Source of the DNA: an uncultured Ruminococcus sp.
GTDB taxonomy: Bacteria; Bacillota; Clostridia; Oscillospirales; CAG-272
Length of the DNA stretch: 10,011 nt
NCBI GenBank assembly: GCA_902796505.1
Contig: CADBPA010000170.1
Coordinates: 1-10,011 of the forward strand
Reading direction: 5' to 3'
A model generated the notes under the pieces. The model saw nothing but the letters and a program-made list of their open reading frames with translations. It ran no database searches and was not told the origin of the DNA. Below, one piece after another: positions 1-4,700 of the stretch (positions within the stretch are counted from its first letter, which is position 1; the number at the start of each line of letters is the position of its first letter). A program made the position numbers and the translations under genes.

Positions 1-552
1 CTTCAGCACCGGCGAGGCGATCTCCTGCTTCCAGGAAGAGCGGCTGTAATCCGAGCCGAGCTTTGCCGAGGCGGCGCCGAGCATCTGAACGCGGAAGTCC
101 TTGTCTCTCGTCGCAATATACAGAAAGAGTTTATCGCCGAACGCGACGACGTCAGCGTCGATCGCCCGTCCGCAGCACCAGTCGTCGGTCGGATGGTAGA
201 TCGGGTTGGTCGGATCCTTCTCGAAATGCACGCCGTCGGTCGAGGTCGCGTGGCAGATGGCGTCGCGCTCGCGGTTGCCGTAGGTCTGGTAGAAGAGATG
301 GATCACGCCGTCTTCGAGATACGCCGCCGGCGCGCCGACGCCGTTTGCTTCGCACTCCTGCGTGAGCGGCAGAAAACCCTCGAATTCGTAGTGTTCGAGA
401 TCGCTTGTGCGGCTGATGCCGACGGCGAGTTTCTCTTTTCCGTCCAGCATCTGAAAGCCCGAATAATAGAAGAAATACTCCTCTCCCTTGCGGATCACCG
501 CCGGATCTTTGGAAAATGCCTCACGGCATCCGTGCGTCTCGGTAAACAGCAT
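1..552 (-). CDS. GH43-like five-bladed beta-propeller glycoside hydrolase (3' end cut by window edge)
   Basis: The first 184 codons are visible; the reading frame runs off the left edge without a stop. ATG at 552 is preceded by AAGGAG with an 8-base spacer, so the start is well supported. There is no signal peptide, so the enzyme is probably cytoplasmic and acts on imported oligosaccharides. The repeated pattern of strand, acidic turn and aromatic strand fits a beta-propeller of the GH43/GH32/GH62 superfamily: FSKDPAVIRKGEEYFFYYSG (residues 13-32), GAPAAYLEDGVIHLFYQTYG (73-92) and AIDADVVAFGDKLFLYIATR (130-149). Asp16 in KDPAV sits where GH43 enzymes keep the general base, and Asp132 or Asp134 where they keep the pKa-modulating Asp. 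The general-acid Glu expected in a later blade is outside the window, so catalysis cannot be confirmed and substrate is unknown. The gene lies 73 bases after RNase J with no convincing terminator between them. Exact family (GH43, GH117 or another propeller family) is uncertain. Confidence 0.75.
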   Translation of the reverse strand, partial: MLFTETHGCREAFSKDPAVIRKGEEYFFYYSGFQMLDGKEKLAVGISRTSDLEHYEFEGFLPLTQECEANGVGAPAAYLEDGVIHLFYQTYGNRERDAICHATSTDGVHFEKDPTNPIYHPTDDWCCGRAIDADVVAFGDKLFLYIATRDKDFRVQMLGAASAKLGSDYSRSSWKQEIASPVLK

Positions 553-560
553 TTTGGTCT

Positions 561-566
561 CTCCTT
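561..566 (-). promoter_or_regulatory. Ribosome binding site of the GH43-like gene
   Basis: AAGGAG on the minus strand, 8 bases before ATG at 552. It is the strongest Shine-Dalgarno match in the window and fixes the start of a gene that is truncated downstream. The AT-rich 553-625 spacer that holds it has no clear terminator for RNase J and only weak promoter-like matches (TTGATC at 614-619 with no good -10 partner). Confidence 0.7.
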
Positions 567-625
567 GATGTTTTTTGTAAACTATTATTTGAATATTCTT
601 GCTTTTTCTTGCAGATCAAAGGGTT

Positions 626-2818
626 TTACGCGTCCATAATGATCGGAAGGATCATCGGATTGCGCTTGGTTTCGCGGTAGATGAATTTTGCCACGACGTC
701 GCGCAGTTCCGCCTTGATCTCGGCGTAATCCGAAACGCGGCGCTCCAGCATCCGGGCGAGAGCCTCCTGCGCGGTTTTGCGGGTGTTTTCCATCAGCTTT
801 TCCGCCTCTTTGACATAGACGAATCCGCGCGAGACGATGTCCGGCCCGGAGAGGATCATGCCCTCGCGCAGCGCGACGGCTGCCACCACGGCGACCACGC
901 CGTCCTCCGAGAGGTTTTTGCGATCGCGCAGAACGACCGCTCCGATGTCTCCGACGCTCGCGCCGTCCACCAGCACCTTCCCGGCAGGAACGGTCCCGGC
1001 AAAGCGCGCTCCGTTCTTGTCGATCTCCAGCACGCGGCCAATCTCGGAGAGGAAGATATTCGCCGAAGGGATGCCCATAAATTCGCCGATCTCCTTATTG
1101 GCGGCGAGATGGCGGTATTCGCCGTGGACCGGCATCAGGTATTTCGGCTTCGTCAGCGCCATCAGCAGTTTCAGTTCTTCCCGGCAGGCGTGGCCGGAGA
1201 CGTGGACCGCCTCGACCGAGTCATTGACGACCTTGACGCCGGTATGCACCAGCGCGTTGATGATATTGCCGATCAGTTTTTCATTGCCGGGGATCGCGCT
1301 CGACGAGAGGACGACGACGTCGTTTGCGCCGAGCTTGACCTTCTCGTTTTCGGAGAAGGCGATGCGATAGAGCGCGGACATCGGCTCGCCTTGGCTGCCG
1401 GTGGTGATCATGGTGATCTGTTCGGGTTTGTAACGCTTCATATCGGCGACGTCGATCAGCACGCCGTCCGGCAGATCCATATAACCGAGTTCGACCGCCG
1501 CGTCGATGATGTTGACCATACTTCTCCCCATCACGGCGACCTTGCGGCCGTGGCGGATGCTGGTGTTGATGATCTGCTGAACGCGGTGAACGTTCGAGGA
1601 GAAGGTGGCGATCACGAGGCGGTTGTCCTCATATTGGGTGAAGATGCGTTCGAGCGAGCTGCCGACCGAGCGCTCGGAGGGAGTGAAGCCCCGGCGTTCG
1701 GCGTTCGTCGATTCGCAGAGCAGCAGGATCACGCCCTCGCGGCCGAGTTCTCCGACGCGGACAAGATCCATCACGTTGCCGTCCATCGGCGAGACGTCGA
1801 GCTTGAAGTCTCCCGAATGGTAGACCACACCGAGGGGGGTATGCACCGCGATGGCGCAGGCGTCTGCGATCGAGTGGTTGACGTGAATGAATTCCGCCGA
1901 GAGCGCGCCGAGGCGAACGGTATCGCCTGCGTTGACGGTGCGCAGATCCGGCTTCTGCGGAGGGGGATTTTCCTTGAGCTTGCCTTTGATGATGCCGAGC
2001 GAGAGCGGCGTTCCGTAGACCGGGACGTTCAGCTGCCGCAGCACGTACGCGACCGCGCCGACGTGATCCTCATGCCCGTGGGTGATGAGAATGCCGCGCA
2101 CGCGCGAGGCGTTTTTGACAAGATAGCTCACGTCGGGGATCACGAGGTCGATGCCGAGCATATCCTCGTCGGGAAAGGCGACGCCGACGTCGATCACCAC
2201 GATGTCGTTTTCGTATTCGATCGCCGTCATATTCTTTCCGATCTCGCCGATGCCGCCGAGCGGAATGATACGGAGCTTGCCGTCCGCCGTCGGAAAGCGC
2301 GGCTCTTCTTTGACGGGGAGGGAGGCGTTTTTCGCCGCGGTCGGCTTTTTCTGCGCCGCGCGGACGCCCTTGCGCTGATGCACCGGCGCCGTGACCTTTT
2401 CGGGATCGGCGCTCTTCGACGGATGTTGCCCGGCTGCCGCCTTCGCGGAAGTCTTTTTGCTTTTTCCGGACGGCACTGCCGCGGATTTCTCCTGCTCTTT
2501 CGGCGTTTCCTTGACCGCGCTTCTGCCCGAAGGAGTCTTTTTCGCCTTCACGGCGTCCTGCCGCGCAAATTCCGGCACGCCCTTTTTGACCGGTTCGGAA
2601 CGCTTTGCAGGCGAGAGAAAGGAGGCGATCTTGTCGCCGTCGAAGAGGATCGATCTCCTCTTTTCCGGTTTCCCGGAGTTTTTCGTCTGCCTCTTTTCGG
2701 CTCTTGTCGGGGAAGGGGAAGTTTTGTCCGCCGCCCGCTCATTCTTTTTCTCCGGACGAAGTTTTCCGGGCGCGGGATCGGAGGGCGTCATTTTCTTTTT
2801 GGTTTTCATCATATTCAT
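626..2818 (-). CDS. rnj: Ribonuclease J with long basic N-terminal extension
   Basis: 730 residues from ATG at 2818. RNase J is a metallo-beta-lactamase/beta-CASP nuclease with 5'-to-3' exonuclease and endonuclease activity in bacterial mRNA decay and rRNA maturation. The catalytic part starts near residue 181 (KLRIIPLGGIGEIGKN). Its metal ligands are visible: HGHEDH at 247-252, His315 in HVNHSI, Asp337 in SGDFK and His565 in PVHGEY. The beta-CASP region includes SSNVHRVQQI (407-416) and SGHA (541-544), and a C-terminal domain runs to LPIIMDA. This core of about 550 residues matches the usual full length, so residues 1-180 are an addition: rich in Lys, Ala, Ser and Pro, with repeated basic clusters, and probably disordered. 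The frame is open up to 3064, but that extra stretch overlaps the likely promoter and leader and looks random. Only a weak purine site (AGAAAGA) precedes ATG 2818; ATGs at 2812 and 2809 are close alternatives. It is the only RNase J here, so J1 versus J2 is not assigned. Confidence 0.95.
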   Translation of the reverse strand: MNMMKTKKKMTPSDPAPGKLRPEKKNERAADKTSPSPTRAEKRQTKNSGKPEKRRSILFDGDKIASFLSPAKRSEPVKKGVPEFARQDAVKAKKTPSGRSAVKETPKEQEKSAAVPSGKSKKTSAKAAAGQHPSKSADPEKVTAPVHQRKGVRAAQKKPTAAKNASLPVKEEPRFPTADGKLRIIPLGGIGEIGKNMTAIEYENDIVVIDVGVAFPDEDMLGIDLVIPDVSYLVKNASRVRGILITHGHEDHVGAVAYVLRQLNVPVYGTPLSLGIIKGKLKENPPPQKPDLRTVNAGDTVRLGALSAEFIHVNHSIADACAIAVHTPLGVVYHSGDFKLDVSPMDGNVMDLVRVGELGREGVILLLCESTNAERRGFTPSERSVGSSLERIFTQYEDNRLVIATFSSNVHRVQQIINTSIRHGRKVAVMGRSMVNIIDAAVELGYMDLPDGVLIDVADMKRYKPEQITMITTGSQGEPMSALYRIAFSENEKVKLGANDVVVLSSSAIPGNEKLIGNIINALVHTGVKVVNDSVEAVHVSGHACREELKLLMALTKPKYLMPVHGEYRHLAANKEIGEFMGIPSANIFLSEIGRVLEIDKNGARFAGTVPAGKVLVDGASVGDIGAVVLRDRKNLSEDGVVAVVAAVALREGMILSGPDIVSRGFVYVKEAEKLMENTRKTAQEALARMLERRVSDYAEIKAELRDVVAKFIYRETKRNPMILPIIMDA

Positions 2819-3053
2819 TTGTATCTTTCTTTTATCATGATCATCCGCCGGGACTCCGCAAAAGCGGACTCCGCGCAGACGGACGGTTACGGTTCGTAAA
2901 TGCATTCTGCCGTTTTTCGTTCGGGACTCGGAAAGGACGATACAGTATCGCCCGGCTCCGGATAGTTTATGCGCCGGGCGGCTCAAATTTGCCCGAAAAC
3001 GAAAGAAAAAAGAGATCCGATCGTCCGCAAAATTCCCGGCGCAGGGAAGGCAG
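2819..3053 (-). other. Predicted structured 5' leader of RNase J mRNA
   Basis: If transcription starts about 7 bases after the proposed -10, RNase J has a leader of roughly 235 nt. In minus-strand RNA it contains a perfect 7-bp stem, GCCCGGC with GCCGGGC (plus coordinates 2973-2979 and 2950-2956, 16-nt loop). An upstream CGGGC (2991-2995) could pair with the same middle segment instead, so two exclusive folds are possible. Next is the palindrome CGATAC-A-GTATCG (2938-2950), and nearer the gene a 9-bp direct repeat GGACTCCGC (2851-2859 and 2866-2874). I recognise no known riboswitch or protein-binding leader. Start site and folding are inferred. Confidence 0.35.
2938..2950. repeat. 13-bp palindrome CGATAC-A-GTATCG
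   Basis: A perfect 6-bp inverted repeat around one central base, inside the RNase J leader. Its GATAC/GTATC half-sites also form the dyad at 3099-3117, which suggests a shared recognition sequence, though chance cannot be excluded. It abuts the leader stem that starts at 2950. Confidence 0.35.
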
Positions 3054-3059
3054 GCGCGC

Positions 3060-3090
3060 ATCATACGGCGCGTCTTTGCAAAGATGTAAA
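3060..3090 (-). promoter_or_regulatory. Candidate sigma-A promoter of RNase J
   Basis: On the minus strand, TTTACA (plus 3085-3090) matches five of six bases of the -35 consensus. TATGAT (plus 3060-3065) matches five of six of the -10 consensus. The 19-bp spacer is longer than the ideal 17, and there is no extended -10 TG. It lies downstream of the operon terminator and is the best promoter-like pair I found in the gap. The -35 is part of a TGTAAACAGTT element that recurs inverted 40 bp upstream, so a regulator binding there would compete with RNA polymerase. Confidence 0.35.
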
Positions 3091-3095
3091 CAGTT
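3085..3095 (+). repeat. TGTAAACAGTT copy overlapping the RNase J -35
   Basis: This 11-mer is repeated exactly on the opposite strand at 3136-3146, inside the dyad at 3131-3146. A further TGTAAAC lies at 576-582 before the GH43-like gene. The sequence resembles a half-site of LacI/CcpA-type operators (consensus like TGTAAACGTTTACA), but the function is inferred. Confidence 0.35.
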
Positions 3096-3098
3096 CTT

Positions 3099-3117
3099 GG
3101 TATCAGGGCGGGATACC
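3099..3117. promoter_or_regulatory. Operator-like dyad GGTATC-N7-GATACC
   Basis: A perfect 6-bp inverted repeat with a 7-bp spacer (AGGGCGG), just upstream of the proposed RNase J -35. The size and spacing suit a dimeric regulator. It could also fold as a small RNA hairpin if read-through transcription crosses it. No known regulator is recognised. Confidence 0.3.
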
Positions 3118-3130
3118 GTTCGGTCGGATG

Positions 3131-3146
3131 TGTAAAACTGTTTACA
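3131..3146. promoter_or_regulatory. Operator-like dyad TGTAAA-ACTG-TTTACA
   Basis: A perfect 6-bp inverted repeat with a 4-bp spacer, about 40 bp upstream of the proposed RNase J -35. The half-sites are those of LacI/CcpA-family operators, but the spacing is 2 bp wider than the classical 14-bp cre site, so assignment to CcpA is a guess. It shares 11 bases exactly with 3085-3095. Confidence 0.35.
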
Positions 3147-3191
3147 AAGCGCGGAGAATTTCCTGTTTTTGTATATTTTTCAAAACGGCAA

Positions 3192-3231
3192 TAAAATGAC
3201 CTATCGGACAGAGACCCGCCCGATAGCGGTC
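3192..3231 (-). terminator. Intrinsic terminator at the end of the gyrBA-lipoprotein-XRE operon
   Basis: In the minus-strand transcript CTATCGGGC pairs with GTCCGATAG around an 8-nt loop (plus 3201-3226, one G-U pair). A further GAC/GTC pairing at the base sits beyond a 2-nt bulge (to 3198 and 3231). ATTTTAT follows as a short U-rich tail (plus 3191-3197). The hairpin starts about 40 nt after the stop codon of the XRE gene. The U tract is modest. A smaller stem, GCCCG/CGGGC, precedes it at 3237-3252. Confidence 0.55.
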
Positions 3232-3236
3232 AAATC

Positions 3237-3252
3237 GCCCGAAAATCCGGGC
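3237..3252 (-). repeat. Small hairpin before the operon terminator
   Basis: GCCCG and CGGGC form a 5-bp stem with a 6-nt loop, 18 nt after the XRE stop codon. The following bases (GATTTGACC) are not a real U tract, so it is more likely a stabilising 3' stem or a chance pairing than the main terminator. Confidence 0.3.
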
Positions 3253-3270
3253 AAATTGTAAAGAAAAGTT

Positions 3271-3963
3271 TTATTTCTTGGTGAACAGATGCCCGAAGAG
3301 ACCGCGCTTCTGCTCTGCGCTCTCGGACGCGGCAGCCTGCTTCTGCTGAGCGATCTTGAGTCTCTCCTGAGCCTCGCGGAGCGCCTGCATTCTCGCGTCG
3401 AAGTTGCTCTGCGCCTTGGCGTCCGCCTCGGCTTTTGCCTTCGCTTCGGCTTCCGCTTTCGCTTTTGCCTCGGCTTCGACTTTCGCCTTCGCTTCGGCTT
3501 CCGCTTTCGCCTTCGCTTCGGCTTCCGCTTTCGCTTTTGCCTTCGCCGCCTTCTGCGCCGCCTTTGCCTCAGCCTCGGCTTTCGCTTTCGCCTCAGCCTC
3601 CGCCTTTGCCTGCGCTTCGGCTTCCGCCTCCGCTTTTGCCTTCGCTTCTTCGGCCTTCGCCGCCTTTGCGGCTTCCAGCGCCTCCGCCGCCTGCTCGTCG
3701 GTGAGCGGAGCGGCCTCTGCGGCCTTCTTGCGTCTTCTTCTCTTCTTTTCGGGGAGTTCCACGACGAAGTTGTCGTCCAGCAGGTCGTCGATCGAGATGC
3801 CGAGCAGTTTCTTCAGTTCCACCAGCTTGTTCGCTTCGGGATAGGACTGTCCTGCTTCCCATTTGTAGACCGCCTGGCGGGAAACACGGACGGCGGACGC
3901 GAGCTGGTCCTGCGTGAGTCCCTTGATTTTTCTGAGCCTGACAAGTTTTTCTCTGAACGTCAT
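3271..3963 (-). CDS. XRE-family HTH protein with long Ala/Glu/Lys helical repeat
   Basis: 230 residues from ATG at 3963. Residues 1-62 are a Cro/C1-type helix-turn-helix (LRKIKGLTQDQLASAVRVSR, then QAVYKWEAGQSYPEANKLVE), the classic sequence-specific DNA-binding fold. A basic cluster EKKRRRRKK follows at about 72-80. Residues 104-185 are almost only Ala, Glu and Lys with an 8-residue period, AEAEAKAK. Glu and Lys four residues apart can form salt bridges, so a long single alpha-helix or coiled coil is the likely structure. The tail (186-230) is a less regular charged helix ending RGLFGHLFTKK. There is no membrane segment or ligand domain. ATG at 3963 is preferred over TTG at 3969 because AAAGAGGG stands 9 bases before it. 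It follows the lipoprotein gene by 32 bases and is the last gene before the terminator. DNA targets are unknown. Database hits such as TolA or histone-H1-like would reflect low complexity only. Confidence 0.85.
   Translation of the reverse strand: MTFREKLVRLRKIKGLTQDQLASAVRVSRQAVYKWEAGQSYPEANKLVELKKLLGISIDDLLDDNFVVELPEKKRRRRKKAAEAAPLTDEQAAEALEAAKAAKAEEAKAKAEAEAEAQAKAEAEAKAKAEAEAKAAQKAAKAKAKAEAEAKAKAEAEAKAKVEAEAKAKAEAEAKAKAEADAKAQSNFDARMQALREAQERLKIAQQKQAAASESAEQKRGLFGHLFTKK
3409..3654 (-). repeat. Tandem 24-bp coding repeats encoding AEAEAKAK units
   Basis: The Ala/Glu/Lys segment of the XRE gene is built from 24-bp units, some nearly identical in DNA; plus 3487-3510 and 3511-3534 are an almost perfect adjacent pair. 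Copies differ mainly by silent GCx, GAx and AAx changes, with one Val (residue 162 of the ATG-start protein) and a few Gln interruptions. Silent divergence suggests older expansion retained by selection on the protein; unit number may vary between strains. Confidence 0.8.
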
Positions 3964-3972
3964 GTTCAAAAA

Positions 3973-3980
3973 CCCTCTTT
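3973..3980 (-). promoter_or_regulatory. Ribosome binding site choosing ATG 3963 for the XRE gene
   Basis: AAAGAGGG on the minus strand, 9 bases before ATG 3963. From the in-frame TTG at 3969 the spacing would be only 3 bases, so ATG is the better start. Confidence 0.6.
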
Positions 3981-3995
3981 CTATAAAGTTTTTAT

Positions 3996-4694
3996 TTATT
4001 TGTTTTTCAGATCGTTATAACGTTCCAGGTCTGGATTGTACCGCCGGTAGGTCGGAGAATCCAGCCGCCAGCCGTTCTCCTCCTCGATCAGCGCGACGCG
4101 CAGAATACTTTCCTGCACCTCTCCTTCGGCGTTTTCCGCCTTGGCGTTCATCCGCACGTAGACCTTCTCGCCCTCCGCGCCCTCGACCGTGAGCGACTCG
4201 AAATCGTAGATCACCCGGTCGATGAGAAAGACCTCGGCGTCGGTATTCACCATGATCGTGACCGGGACCGTCTGCGCCGCGTCATCATACTTCTGGTAGT
4301 AGCGCGAAAAGCTTTTGATCCCGTCCCCGTCGGAGACCGACGAAAACTTCGTCTGATAGATACTCTCGCAGAGCGCGCGGGTAAAGACCGCCTCGGTCAT
4401 CCGCTTGAGCTCTTCGACCGTGGTAAATCCGTTTTTGCGCAGAAACGCCGGATCCGCCGGATAATAGTTTCCGTTCGCCTCGGAGAGATCGTTCAGCACC
4501 GGGATGCCGTATCCGTAATAGATCTCGTTGAGAAGGATCGATCGGAAGATCAGATCTCTTGCCGCCTCCGCGACCTCTTCCTCGTTATACTTTCTGTCTT
4601 TTGACTTGCAGGAAACCAGAAGCAAAGAGGAGCAGAGAAGGATCGCCAGAAGCAGGAAAGAGACTGATTTTGCAAACAATTCTTTACTTTTCAT
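3996..4694 (-). CDS. Predicted lipoprotein of unknown function, downstream of gyrA
   Basis: 232 residues with a type II signal sequence: basic start (MKSKELFAKS), hydrophobic core (residues 11-27) and lipobox LVSC with the lipidated cysteine at 29. The mature protein should be anchored to the outer face of the cell membrane. The rest is soluble and acidic. Residues 40-65 (AARDLIFRSILLNEIYYGYGIP) look helical. The C-terminal half alternates strands and ends in WRLDSPTYRRYN (213-224), a pattern seen in NTF2/SnoaL-like alpha+beta domains; that fold is a weak guess. No catalytic motif is visible. ATG lies 6 bases after the gyrA stop, with GGAG inside the last gyrA codons, so translation is probably coupled to gyrA. 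I do not recognise a named family. Confidence 0.85.
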   Translation of the reverse strand: MKSKELFAKSVSFLLLAILLCSSLLLVSCKSKDRKYNEEEVAEAARDLIFRSILLNEIYYGYGIPVLNDLSEANGNYYPADPAFLRKNGFTTVEELKRMTEAVFTRALCESIYQTKFSSVSDGDGIKSFSRYYQKYDDAAQTVPVTIMVNTDAEVFLIDRVIYDFESLTVEGAEGEKVYVRMNAKAENAEGEVQESILRVALIEEENGWRLDSPTYRRYNPDLERYNDLKNK

Positions 4695-4700
4695 CGCTTT

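Noticed and set aside
582..619. A promoter for the GH43-like gene in the 73-bp gap
   Set aside because: TTGATC and AATAAT/TAATAG are present but not at a usable spacing.
193..639. Plus-strand open frame opposite the GH43-like gene
   Set aside because: The minus strand encodes clear propeller motifs with a good ribosome binding site; this frame has none.
599..2899. A 766-codon plus-strand open frame opposite RNase J
   Set aside because: It is the antisense of a clear RNase J gene, with His/Asp/Arg-rich composition and no domain; GC-biased codon use keeps the opposite frame open.
3001..3012. Run of six T on the minus strand as a leader attenuator
   Set aside because: No adequate GC-rich stem immediately precedes the T run; only short GATC and CGATCG palindromes are there.
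2819..3064. Extension of RNase J by 82 residues to ATG 3064
   Set aside because: It would start at the proposed -10, before the transcript begins, has no ribosome site, and its composition is unlike the rest of the protein.
2969..3199. A 76-codon plus-strand frame in the gap before RNase J
   Set aside because: Weak ribosome site, no motif, and it overlaps the terminator and promoter of the minus-strand genes. A small real gene cannot be excluded fully.
3289..4020. Plus-strand frames rich in Leu/Arg/Phe or Ala/Ser/Phe opposite the XRE gene
   Set aside because: They are translations of the antisense of the Ala/Glu/Lys repeats; low complexity explains their length.
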